Part shown: in pieces, positions 17,167 to 24,374 of the stretch
Layout of the letters: every line of letters begins with the position of its first letter
Numbering within the stretch: the stretch's first letter is position 1
Assembly (NCBI GenBank): GCA_900547655.1
Contig: URHQ01000017.1
Location: 1 to 29,218 of the forward strand
Source of the DNA: an uncultured Collinsella sp.
GTDB taxonomy: Bacteria; Actinomycetota; Coriobacteriia; Coriobacteriales; Coriobacteriaceae
Direction: 5' to 3'
DNA length: 29,218 nt
Notes under the pieces: generated by a model
Told to the model about the DNA's origin: nothing
What the model saw: only the letters and a program-made list of their open reading frames with translations
The model's database searches: none
Translations under genes and position numbers: made by a program

Positions 17167-18216
17167 CTACATTCCCGCCCAATCGATAAAAATCTCCTCA
17201 CGAAGCCGCCGTTCGAGCTCCTGCTGCCGCGGCGTCTTGTCTTTCAACGGCATATCGAGATAGGACATGATGAGTTCCATCACTACGCGGAAGGCATCGG
17301 AGTCGACCAGCTGACCATAGGTCATCAGAACGACGGGATATCCCATGGCTTGCAGGGCCGTCGTTCGATCGGAGTCCGAGATCTTGGATTCTATGGATCC
17401 GTGAATTGCTTTACCCTGGCATTCAACCAGGCACTCCCGGCTGCCGTCCTTATTTGACAGTAGGATATCGGCGTAGCGCCTATCAAGTCCCGAAATCAGG
17501 CGGGCGCTGCGCGTCATGCGAATCTCGACGTTATTGGTAAGGGGCAGCCCTTCGCCACCGCGCAGCCTCGAAAGGCCAAATAGCATCGAAGCTTGGACCT
17601 CAAGCGGCGATGCCACAACCCCCGTAATGCATTTTGCGGCACGTGTAAACGATTTAGCACCGCGGAGCCCCTGGATCTTATTGGCGAACTCCGTTAGTTC
17701 AGAGAGCTCGATCAAGGGAGGTCGTTTCCACAAGTCCGTTGGATTCCCCGAAGAATCCTTTACGTTTTCCCAACCCAACCGTGCGTCGCCCCACCGGCCC
17801 CCATATGCCTGTTCAAGTGCCAACTTTACCTGGGGCGCAATCTTGCACACGGCAAAGGTGCCGCACATCTCATACATGCACATAATCAGACGCTCGTTTG
17901 AGACCGAGGAAGCCAGGGTCAGCAGCGTAAAGAGCGGGGACGCGACATCAAGGCCAAACTCTGTCTGCCGCACGGAGCCAAACGGCCTTTCCCCGTTCCA
18001 AACATGTCTGACAATGCGATCGCCCTTACGTCCGCAGCCGCCCTGCGCCAACACCTGTAACGGGGTGCCCAGGAAATGCTTGACGAGCGGATGCTCACAA
18101 AGGCGCTCCCTGCGCGGATCGTCCGCAGAATCGGGCAGATCCGGCATTATCGCCAAGACCTGTGGAGGTATCCGGTGATACCGAAAGGCAGATATGTCGC
18201 ACAGCATGTCGTCCAT
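17167..18216 (-). CDS. Hypothetical coriobacterial protein with a Vsr/DUF559-like nuclease fold
   Basis: The C-terminal region reads RRYADILLSN, then CLVECQGKAIHG, then DSDRTTALQAMGYPVVLMTYGQL. The order Asp, then Glu-x-Gln-Gly, His, D-x-x-R and a G-strand motif is that of small Vsr/DUF559 proteins in the PD-(D/E)XK superfamily. The N-terminal 200 residues, with CDISAFRYHRIPPQVL and the block YEMCGTFAVCK, have no function I can name, but I associate proteins with this layout with Collinsella and Eggerthella, sometimes in several copies. No start has a clear ribosome binding site. I use the ATG at 18216 (349 aa), because the conserved-looking part begins there; an ATG at 18369 would add 51 low-complexity residues and run into the start of the M20 remnant on the other strand. 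Confidence 0.6.
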   Translation of the reverse strand: MDDMLCDISAFRYHRIPPQVLAIMPDLPDSADDPRRERLCEHPLVKHFLGTPLQVLAQGGCGRKGDRIVRHVWNGERPFGSVRQTEFGLDVASPLFTLLTLASSVSNERLIMCMYEMCGTFAVCKIAPQVKLALEQAYGGRWGDARLGWENVKDSSGNPTDLWKRPPLIELSELTEFANKIQGLRGAKSFTRAAKCITGVVASPLEVQASMLFGLSRLRGGEGLPLTNNVEIRMTRSARLISGLDRRYADILLSNKDGSRECLVECQGKAIHGSIESKISDSDRTTALQAMGYPVVLMTYGQLVDSDAFRVVMELIMSYLDMPLKDKTPRQQELERRLREEIFIDWAGM

Positions 18217-18373
18217 GAAGGGTATGTACCCACTACGTCGTTTGTAAGCCCGCTCGGACGGCAAACGCGATGGCTCGGCCTGCGAACGGTAAATACTGCT
18301 ACGCGCACGTCGCGAATCTGCAGGTGGCTCACAATCGGTTTGGAAAGCAAACGGATCATGAGGTTTCATGTAT

Positions 18374-18825
18374 ATGGTTGATGAGGACTTTGTCTGGCGG
18401 CTTACGCAAGACCTTGTGAAGATTGACAGCTCGGACCCGGGTACGTATGAGGACGAGATCGAACAACATATCAAAGGCCTGGTCGAGGCGTATATTGCCA
18501 AACTCGATTCGCCCGTGTTGGACGCCGCAGAGGTATACGGGCTCGAAGTACTCCCCGGGCACCGCAACCTTATGATTACCGTGCCGCCGATGACGCGACG
18601 GACGCGGACACGGCCGTCGGCTTCTTTACCGGCTACACCGACACTGCCGTCATTGCCGGCAAGACGAGCAACCGCAATTGCATGAGCTACGGCCCCGGCT
18701 CGCTGGCACTCGCGCACAAACCCAACGAGTATGTGCCCCATACCGATATCATTCGCTGCCAGAACGTACTCGTCGCGCTTGCCGACAACACGCTCTGGGA
18801 CGCAAGCGGCCAAGTTGGGGCATAA
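18374..18825 (+). pseudogene. M20-family peptidase/deacylase remnant with internal deletion and frame change
   Basis: The first frame starts at 18374 behind ATGAGG and gives a typical M20 (ArgE/DapE/Acy1) N-terminus, with FVWRLTQDLVKIDSSDPGTY and GLEVLPGHRNLMITVP. At about 18580 the similarity jumps to another frame, which reads ATDADTAVGFFTGYTDTAVI and then MSYGPGSLALAHKPNEYV, the characteristic M20 C-terminus with its late metal-binding histidine, ending at 18825. The central about 200 residues, with the main zinc ligands and the dimerisation domain, are missing. The product cannot be an active peptidase. Confidence 0.8.
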
Positions 18826-18864
18826 TAAGCCGCGAACAAACCGACTCGCGCGTTAGGACCGCCC

Positions 18865-19545
18865 ATGAAAGCACTTCCGTTTCCCTGCATCCGCCCGGCT
18901 CAGGACCGCGTGCTCGAAGCGCTGCCGCAGATGGGCGGTATCCTGAGCGGCAACGACGCCCTGCGCGGCGCCATTGCCGACGGGCTCATGCTCAAAGATC
19001 CGGGCGCGGCGTATTACGTGTACGAATGCTCGGGCGAGCCGGGGCGCGTGACGGGCGTTGTAGCGATTTGCCCGGTCGGCGTACTGGCGGGCGACGGCGC
19101 GGCCCCCGCAGATGCGGCCGCAGCCGCCCGTACAATCGCCGGGCTTAAGGTGCAGCCCCGCCCTGTAACGCTCGCCTACGAAGCCTCCCCCGTCATGGAT
19201 ATCATCCTCGGCGCCGCCAAAGAGGGCGCGTCGCTCTATGCCGTCACCGACCCCGCCGGCATTACGCACCGCGTGTGGGAGGTCAAGCGCGAGGACGCCG
19301 TTGCCGCCATCCGAGCCATGCTCGACCAGGCACTGGAGCCGACGCCGGCAGACGATCCCGCCTACGCCGCCGCGCTGGCAGGGGCGGCGCAGCTCCTGGC
19401 AGACGAGGCCCGCACAGCCGGCACCTACACGGGTAAAGAGCCGTTCAACTTTACCGTTGCCACGTTATTCCCCGCCGCGCAGGTCGCCGGCGGCGCACCG
19501 CAGGTTCCGTCGGGTTTGCTCACCCACCAGATCGCACGGTTCTAA
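18865..19545 (+). CDS. Short DUF1015-family protein
   Basis: The 226-residue protein shows the order of the DUF1015 family: an IRP motif near the start (FPCIRPAQDRVLEALP), the AYYVYECSGEPGRVTGVVA block, PVTLAYEASPVMDIIL, and LYAVTDPAGITHRVWEV. Full-length DUF1015 proteins have more than 400 residues and an ADGHHR motif after the last block; here the chain stops short of it, so this is a short form with a helical tail. DUF1015 genes often lie beside serA, and only the orphan gene and the M20 remnant separate it from serA here. Function is unknown. The start has a modest TTAGGA site upstream. Confidence 0.7.
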   Translation: MKALPFPCIRPAQDRVLEALPQMGGILSGNDALRGAIADGLMLKDPGAAYYVYECSGEPGRVTGVVAICPVGVLAGDGAAPADAAAAARTIAGLKVQPRPVTLAYEASPVMDIILGAAKEGASLYAVTDPAGITHRVWEVKREDAVAAIRAMLDQALEPTPADDPAYAAALAGAAQLLADEARTAGTYTGKEPFNFTVATLFPAAQVAGGAPQVPSGLLTHQIARF

Positions 19546-19589
19546 CAGGGCATAAACGCCTAGTACAAAGACTCGGCAGCTCAACAAAC

Positions 19590-19632
19590 AAGGGGTGGGG
19601 ATGCAATGCCCATGCATGCATCCCCACCCCTT
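19590..19632. terminator. Bidirectional terminator between convergent genes
   Basis: A perfect 16-base stem (left arm AAGGGGTGGGGATGCA) closes an 11-base loop and is followed on the plus strand by TTCAAC. It lies between the DUF1015 gene and the convergent histidine phosphatase, so it can serve both. Confidence 0.75.
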
Positions 19633-19677
19633 TCAACTCGAGCAATGATGTCGGCGATCCGTATCGCCACGCCCGCG

Positions 19678-20313
19678 CTACCCGCGTTGCGGACCCGCGG
19701 CGGCCACCAGCGGCTCAAGACCCAGCTCGCGCGCATAATCTTCCTGCGTAAAGACTTCGACCAAGTCAAACGTATCGGTCGCATCGTCAAACGCAAAATG
19801 CAGCACCGAACAGTTGCCCGGCACGCGCTCGCGCTCGTCGGCAGCCGCTCCCCTCACGTGGTCCAAAAACTCCTTGATGGACGAGGCGTGGCTCACCGCG
19901 AGCACGCACTCGTGGTCCGGACGTCGCATAAGATCGGTCAACGTCGCCACCATGCGCTCGCGCACCTGCATCTGCCCCTCGCCGCCAAACTGACGATAAA
20001 AGTCACGCCACGGACGCCCAGGCATCAGCATCACGCGCTCGGCCTCAAAGTCGCCAAAGAACCACTCGCGCAGGCCATCAAGGCGCTCGTAGGCAAGGCC
20101 CGGCCACAGGTTGGTGATAGTCTGCTCGGTGCGATGAAGTGTGGAGGTGTAGGCGTGATCGGGCTCAACGCCACGCGCGCGCAAGAACATACCGGCGCGC
20201 GCCGCCTGGTCGCATCCCAGTTGCGTAAGCGGCGAGTCACTCCACCCCTGAATGATGCGCTTAAGGTTGAATATCGTCTGTCCATGACGGACCAGGTACA
20301 GCTCTTTATTCAT
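19678..20313 (-). CDS. Histidine phosphatase family protein
   Basis: The 211-residue protein belongs to the phosphoglycerate mutase-like (histidine phosphatase) superfamily. The catalytic RHG motif is in YLVRHGQTIFN (residues 7-17), the second arginine region is STLHRTEQT, and the late catalytic histidine is in VLAVSHASS. The acidic residue of the active site is in LREWFFGDFE. Members range from sugar-phosphate to nucleotide phosphatases, and the substrate cannot be told here. The start is at 20313 with AAAGGACC upstream. A close paralogue precedes it by only 18 bp. Confidence 0.88.
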   Translation of the reverse strand: MNKELYLVRHGQTIFNLKRIIQGWSDSPLTQLGCDQAARAGMFLRARGVEPDHAYTSTLHRTEQTITNLWPGLAYERLDGLREWFFGDFEAERVMLMPGRPWRDFYRQFGGEGQMQVRERMVATLTDLMRRPDHECVLAVSHASSIKEFLDHVRGAAADERERVPGNCSVLHFAFDDATDTFDLVEVFTQEDYARELGLEPLVAAAGPQRG

Positions 20314-20331
20314 AAGGGGTCCTTTCGTTCG

Positions 20332-20874
20332 TTACCAATCAAGGAGCGAAAACGCCCCATCGCAATAGCCAAAATGAAGCACGGCACCGTTGTCGGGCTG
20401 CTCTCCCCCGCCGACCACATACTCAAGAAACTCCTGGCAGGCGGAGCCATGAGAGACCGCAAGCACACAATCGTGCTGCGGGCGGGCCATAATGCGGGAC
20501 AGCGCCGCGACCATACGCACCCGTAGCTCGCCTTCAGATTCGCCACCAAAGGCCGCCGGATAATCACCCCAGGGCTGCGGCGGCATATCGCGATTTGATG
20601 TGCCTTCCAGCGACCCCAGCCGCCACTCGCGCAGGTCGTCGACCGGCTCTATGGGAAGATCCTCGCCAACGATCAGCTCGGCCGTGTGGCGCGCCCGACC
20701 CAACGGAGACGAATACGCATGGTCAAAGGTCACGCAACGCGCCTCAAACGCCGCGCGCGTCGCCAGTGCCTGCTCGCGCCCGCGCGCCGTAAGCGGCGAA
20801 TCGTGCCAGCCCTGCAAAATGTTCTGCACGTTGAGCTCGGTCTGCCCATGCCGCACCAAATACAGATCGGCCAC
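20332..20874 (-). CDS. Histidine phosphatase family protein, tandem paralogue
   Basis: Starting from the GTG at 20874 the protein has 180 residues and begins VADLYLVRHGQTELN. The GTG has the ribosome binding site GGGGAGG five to six bases upstream; a longer open frame up to 21036 would include unrelated residues and overlap the nitroreductase. The active-site arginines and the histidine in VLAVSHGSA are present, and LREWRLGSLEG matches the acidic segment of its neighbour. Much of the sequence aligns with the gene at 19678-20313, so this is a local duplication. The two should be cotranscribed. Confidence 0.87.
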   Translation of the reverse strand: MADLYLVRHGQTELNVQNILQGWHDSPLTARGREQALATRAAFEARCVTFDHAYSSPLGRARHTAELIVGEDLPIEPVDDLREWRLGSLEGTSNRDMPPQPWGDYPAAFGGESEGELRVRMVAALSRIMARPQHDCVLAVSHGSACQEFLEYVVGGGEQPDNGAVLHFGYCDGAFSLLDW

Positions 20875-20889
20875 ATGCCCTCCCCTCGC

Positions 20890-20924
20890 ACCACCACAAA
20901 GGGGACAGGCACCTTTATGGTGGT
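20890..20924. repeat. Hairpin with GGTGCCTGTCCCC-type sequence upstream of the phosphatase
   Basis: Arms ACCACCACAAAGG and CCTTTATGGTGGT pair with one mismatch around GGACAGGCA, followed by TTTTT on the plus strand. It lies between the nitroreductase stop and the ribosome binding site of the minus-strand phosphatase. On that strand there is no T-run, so it is either a repetitive palindrome or a stem in the phosphatase leader. Confidence 0.5.
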
Positions 20925-20956
20925 TTTTGCGGCCGGATCGCGCCGCAACGACGCAG

Positions 20957-21628
20957 CTACACCAGTACGTCGGCAAGCGAGCGCTTGGGCACGTGATGCA
21001 CCTGCGCCTCGTCGCGCCAGTAATTGATAGAACCATCCGGGTTGGAGTCGATCGCGTCGATCACCTGTGTCTCAGCTGGCACGCCAAAAGCCATGATCAG
21101 CTTGAGCTCATACTTGTCGTTATCGAGCCCCATGGCATCGATCGCATGGGACGTAAAGGCCTTGAACATGCAGGCCGCCACCTCGGGCGTTGCGCTGCGC
21201 GCGGCGAGCATCATCGTCTGAGCCGCGATACCCGTGTCAACCTCGGTGATAGGCGCGGCGGGCTTACCGGGAACGGCGCGCTCGGCAAGAATCGCGATGT
21301 AGCCGGTCGGGCGCTCGCCCTCGGCAGGGCCCGGCCAGTCCTTGAGCGCGCCGGCCCATGCGAGCTCGTCAAACACGCGAGCGCAGTCCTCGGCACCGCT
21401 CACTACATGAAAACGCAGGCGCTGAGCGTTGGCGCCGCAAGGGACCAGGTGTGCCAGCTCTGCCAGCTCGAGCAAAAACTCGCGCGGCACGCGCATGGAC
21501 TCATCAAAACGGCGGCATGTGCGGGCGCGGCGGACCAGAGCATCAAACGCATCCAAGCCAAGCTTTTCGCAGCCTTGTTTTGCCATCGACTCCGCGCTCG
21601 ACGGCGCCGCGGGAACAGCTTCGTTCAT
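20957..21628 (-). CDS. Nitroreductase family protein
   Basis: The 223-residue protein is of the NAD(P)H/FMN nitroreductase fold: RRARTCRRFDESMRVP near residue 33 is the FMN-phosphate-binding RRSxRxF-like segment, HLVPCGANAQRLRFHVV is the next FMN contact, and the block TGIAAQTMMLAARS is the dimer helix with the isoalloxazine contact. The physiological substrate is unknown. I chose the ATG at 21628 because GGGGG precedes it by five bases. The gene faces away from the DUF308 gene, with a DtxR-like box in the shared region. Confidence 0.82.
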   Translation of the reverse strand: MNEAVPAAPSSAESMAKQGCEKLGLDAFDALVRRARTCRRFDESMRVPREFLLELAELAHLVPCGANAQRLRFHVVSGAEDCARVFDELAWAGALKDWPGPAEGERPTGYIAILAERAVPGKPAAPITEVDTGIAAQTMMLAARSATPEVAACMFKAFTSHAIDAMGLDNDKYELKLIMAFGVPAETQVIDAIDSNPDGSINYWRDEAQVHHVPKRSLADVLV

Positions 21629-21656
21629 AGAGACCCCCAATAAAAGGCAATTGTTC

Positions 21657-21675
21657 TTAGGAAAATCTAACCTAA
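21657..21675 (-). promoter_or_regulatory. DtxR/IdeR-like box upstream of the nitroreductase gene
   Basis: The minus strand reads TTAGGTTAGATTTTCCTAA, which agrees with the known DtxR consensus half-sites TTAGGTTAG and CCTAA at 15 of 18 fixed positions when compared by eye. It lies about 29 bp upstream of the nitroreductase start, where a promoter should be. A DtxR-family repressor is encoded at 28638. The match is suggestive only. Confidence 0.35.
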
Positions 21676-21863
21676 AACGCAGGCAATAACGAACAGAGCC
21701 ACAATGTTCTACACCTGTTGAATAGAATGTCGCGACACAGGGAACAACGAAAACAAATCGGGGCCTTTGGGTTACGTTTCGCCCTCCCCGACCCATACGC
21801 CAGCGCCTTTAGGCGATACTGGTTGTAACGATTAAGGCTTACGCCGCACGGAAAGGAGACATC

Positions 21864-22466
21864 ATGGGCATCTTTAAGAACGACGACCAGCAGTCGAATC
21901 TGTTTGGATTTGACGAGAAAAGCATGGCAGGCAAGGCGATTAAAGCTGTGCGCTGGATCTACGCCGTCACGGGCGTCATCGCACTGCTTGCCGGCATCGC
22001 GCTGCTGTTTGCGCCCGCCAAGTCCCTCGTCTTCCTGACGACCGTCCTGGGCTTCTACTTTATACTCACGGCAGCCATTAGGCTGTTCACCGCCATTTTT
22101 GAGCCGCTGCTGCCCGCCGGCTGGCGCGTCACGAGCATCATCTCCAACCTGCTCATCATTCTGGGCGGCGTCATAATCCTGCGCAATCAGGCCTTCTCGA
22201 CCGCGACGCTCACCACGCTCGTGGTGGTCGTGGCTGGTTTTGGCTGGATCGTCGAAGGTGTCATGTCCATTCTGGAATCCGAGCTTTCGTCTAACCGCGC
22301 CCTCGCCATCCTGAGCGGCGCGCTCTCCATCATCGCTGGCATGTTCGTGTTTATCTATCCGCTGTGGTCGGCAAAGATGCTCGTCATCTTTAGCGGCGCC
22401 GCGCTCCTGGTGTTTGGCGTGACGCTGATTATTCGTGCTATCCGCTTTGGCAAGCTGGTGCACTAG
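21864..22466 (+). CDS. DUF308 (HdeD-like) membrane protein
   Basis: The 200-residue protein has about six hydrophobic segments, starting with IYAVTGVIALLAGIALLF and ending in LVIFSGAALLVFGVTLII, with a short hydrophilic N-terminus. The repeated pattern of paired helices is that of DUF308, the family of E. coli HdeD. Members sit in the cytoplasmic membrane and are linked to stress in some species, but the mechanism is unknown. The ATG follows GGAAAGGAG. The stop is immediately followed by the start of the next gene, so the two are coupled. Confidence 0.82.
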   Translation: MGIFKNDDQQSNLFGFDEKSMAGKAIKAVRWIYAVTGVIALLAGIALLFAPAKSLVFLTTVLGFYFILTAAIRLFTAIFEPLLPAGWRVTSIISNLLIILGGVIILRNQAFSTATLTTLVVVVAGFGWIVEGVMSILESELSSNRALAILSGALSIIAGMFVFIYPLWSAKMLVIFSGAALLVFGVTLIIRAIRFGKLVH

Positions 22467-22949
22467 ATGCCGCGAACGCTGTTTATTGATGCTGACGCCT
22501 GCCCGGTCACGCGTGATTCGATCGACTGCGCGCGGCGGGCGGGCGTTGCCGTGGTTATCGCCGGCAACAGCACGCAAAACCTGGAACGCCACATTCGCCG
22601 CGACGACCCGCGCGATGCCGAGCACGCGCGACACGGCTTTTGGGTCACGACGCTCGACGTGAGCGTGGGCGCCGATAGTGCCGACTTTGCCATTATCGAA
22701 CGTCTGCATGCGGGCGACGTGGTCGTGACGCAGGACATTGGCCTGGCGAGCATGGTGCTCGGCCGCGATGCCGCCGCCATCGGCGTGCGCGGGCGCGTGT
22801 ACGACAAGGCGACCATCGACATGCAGCTGTTTATTCGTCACGAGGAAAAGAAGGTACGCCGCGCTGGCGGTCGCACCCGCGGGCCGGCGGCCTTCACCGG
22901 CGAAGACCGCGCCCGCTTTAAGCGCAACCTTACCGAGCTGCTTCGCTAA
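22467..22949 (+). CDS. YaiI/YqxD family protein (UPF0178)
   Basis: The 160-residue protein shows the family signature at its start, FIDADACPV, then VTQDIGLASMVL and the C-terminal GPAAFTGEDRARFKRNL. These acidic residues and the overall order resemble NYN/PIN-like nuclease folds, but no activity is established. The ATG overlaps the end of the DUF308 gene (TAGATG), indicating translational coupling. A strong terminator follows at once. Confidence 0.92.
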   Translation: MPRTLFIDADACPVTRDSIDCARRAGVAVVIAGNSTQNLERHIRRDDPRDAEHARHGFWVTTLDVSVGADSADFAIIERLHAGDVVVTQDIGLASMVLGRDAAAIGVRGRVYDKATIDMQLFIRHEEKKVRRAGGRTRGPAAFTGEDRARFKRNLTELLR

Positions 22950-22951
22950 CC

Positions 22952-22988
22952 AAGGCAGATTTTTAGGACATGCCTAAAAATCTGCCTT
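22952..22988 (+). terminator. Rho-independent terminator after the YaiI gene
   Basis: A perfect 16-base stem, left arm AAGGCAGATTTTTAGG with loop ACATG, is followed by TTTGTTTT three bases after the gene's stop. Confidence 0.9.
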
Positions 22989-23027
22989 TTTGTTTTGGGC
23001 GGTGCGAGCGCTCAGGATCCATGGCTC

Positions 23028-23106
23028 AACAAAAAACGGGCTTCAAAATGCCATGCGTCGCCGCATTGTACAGGCGCCGCATGGCTATTTTGAAGCCCGT
23101 TTTGTT
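23028..23106. terminator. Long hairpin ending the metal exporter transcript
   Basis: The arms AACAAAAAACGGGCTTCAAA and its partner at 23087-23106 pair almost perfectly (two extra A bases on the left), and the stem continues with CCATGCG and CGCATGG. T-rich ends lie on both strands. It stands 8 bp beyond the stop of the minus-strand exporter, so it is its likely terminator and a barrier to transcription from the left. Confidence 0.7.
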
Positions 23107-23114
23107 AGGCCTAC

Positions 23115-24203
23115 TTAGAGGCCAAAGGCAGAAAGGATAAGACCCCAGCCCGCGCCGATGACATACATCATGATCAGGAACACAGCGTTTTCGCGGGCGC
23201 TGCGGTTGGTGCGGAACAGCACCAGATAACCCACACCGGCGGAAATGAGCGTGCCGGCGAGCATCGGTGCCAGCTGCAGCGCGCCTTCCAGATACAGCTG
23301 CGTAATGACCACGCTCGCCGAGCAGTTGGGGATCAGGCCGACAAGCGCCGAACCCAGGACGGCAAGCGTCTCGTTGCCGCGCAGGAACTGCTCGATCGCG
23401 GACTCGCCAAAGGTCTCGAGCACGGCGACCAGAATCAGCGTCACCAGGAAAATGAATACCGATACCTGCACGGTATGCGAGATGGCGCTGCGGATAATCG
23501 ACAGGACGGGCGTGCCTTCGTGTGAGTGGGAGTGACCGTGGTCATGATGGTGTTCATGCTCGCCCTCATGACCGTGACCGTGCCCATGCCCGTGCTCGTC
23601 CTCATCCTCGTCTTCATCACAACCGCAATGGTCGCGCTCACACAGCTCATGGATGTGGTCGGCGCTCACGCCCGCCTCGGCCACCTCGTCGATGATGTCA
23701 CCGCCGCTGTGATCGTGATGCGCGCAGTTAACATGCGCCGGATTGGCAGCGGTTCCCAACACGGTACGGCGAATCGCCGCATGTGCACGGGCGTTGCGAC
23801 GCAGGCCGCGAATGGCGGCATCCACGATAAAGCCCGTGACCAGCGCGATCAGCGCTTTCGAAGCCAAAAGCATCGCCATGGTCCGCACGGGAACCTGCTC
23901 GGCAAGTAGCAGCGGCAGCATCTCGTCGGAGGTCGAGAGAAACACCGCCACCAGGGTTCCCAGCGTCACGACACGACCGGCGTACAGCGTTGCCGCCATG
24001 GCCGAAAAGCCGCACTGCGGCACCATGCCCAGCAACGAGCCAACCACGGGGCCAGCGGCGCCGGCACGCTTGATGGTACCGTTGACGTGCTCGCCCGCAA
24101 CATGCTCGAGCGTCTCGAGGGCCAGATATGTCACCAATAAGAACGGCACCAGCGCGAGCGTGTCCTTGCCGGCGTCGAGCAGAATATCAATCAGCAAATC
24201 CAT
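23115..24203 (-). CDS. Putative 10TM heavy-metal (manganese) exporter with His-rich loop
   Basis: The 362-residue membrane protein matches the putative manganese or arsenic exporter family (10TM heavy-metal exporter, Pfam ArsP_2). The two halves each carry a metal-site-like Cys motif: GMVPQCGFSAMAATLYAG at about 59-76 and GLIPNCSASVVITQLYL in the second half. Between them residues 157-229 form a cytoplasmic or exposed loop rich in His, Asp and Glu, with HGHGHGHG and HEHHHDHGHSHSH runs, which should bind divalent metal. The start at 24203 has GAAAGG upstream. The promoter region has a -35/-10 pair and CCTAG palindromes. Confidence 0.82.
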   Translation of the reverse strand: MDLLIDILLDAGKDTLALVPFLLVTYLALETLEHVAGEHVNGTIKRAGAAGPVVGSLLGMVPQCGFSAMAATLYAGRVVTLGTLVAVFLSTSDEMLPLLLAEQVPVRTMAMLLASKALIALVTGFIVDAAIRGLRRNARAHAAIRRTVLGTAANPAHVNCAHHDHSGGDIIDEVAEAGVSADHIHELCERDHCGCDEDEDEDEHGHGHGHGHEGEHEHHHDHGHSHSHEGTPVLSIIRSAISHTVQVSVFIFLVTLILVAVLETFGESAIEQFLRGNETLAVLGSALVGLIPNCSASVVITQLYLEGALQLAPMLAGTLISAGVGYLVLFRTNRSARENAVFLIMMYVIGAGWGLILSAFGL

Positions 24204-24246
24204 GACGGATGGAACCTTTCGTGTCTTTCGGCAGCATTGTAAAAGT

Positions 24247-24293
24247 CCTAGCGGTCAACTAGGGTATTGTAGTTGTCCTAGGCGCGATGCCAA
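24247..24293 (-). promoter_or_regulatory. Promoter of the metal exporter gene with CCTAG palindromes
   Basis: On the minus strand TTGGCA (24293-24288), a 16-base spacer and TACAAT (24271-24266) form a good sigma-70 type promoter. Overlapping it are CCTAG and CTAGG half-sites: CCTAG at 24247, CTAGG at 24259 and CCTAGG at 24277. They make two back-to-back palindromes, one over the start point and one over the -10 box, as expected for a repressor or a metal-responsive regulator. Confidence 0.6.
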
Positions 24294-24374
24294 TAGTTGC
24301 CCATGGTAAACTATCATCTCGCCATAACTCGACAAACCCGAGCCGCACGACGCGGCCCGTCCAAGGAGCAGCAT

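Noticed and set aside
19606..20526. Open frame of 306 codons on the plus strand across the phosphatases
   Set aside because: It is antisense to two histidine phosphatases with complete active sites.
20875..21036. N-terminal extension of the second histidine phosphatase
   Set aside because: The extension overlaps the nitroreductase end and the hairpin; the GTG at 20874 has a strong ribosome binding site and directly precedes the conserved start.
21672..22841. Open frame of 389 codons on the minus strand opposite the DUF308 and YaiI genes
   Set aside because: Both plus-strand genes are clear families; the antisense product is rich in His, Asp and Arg without pattern.
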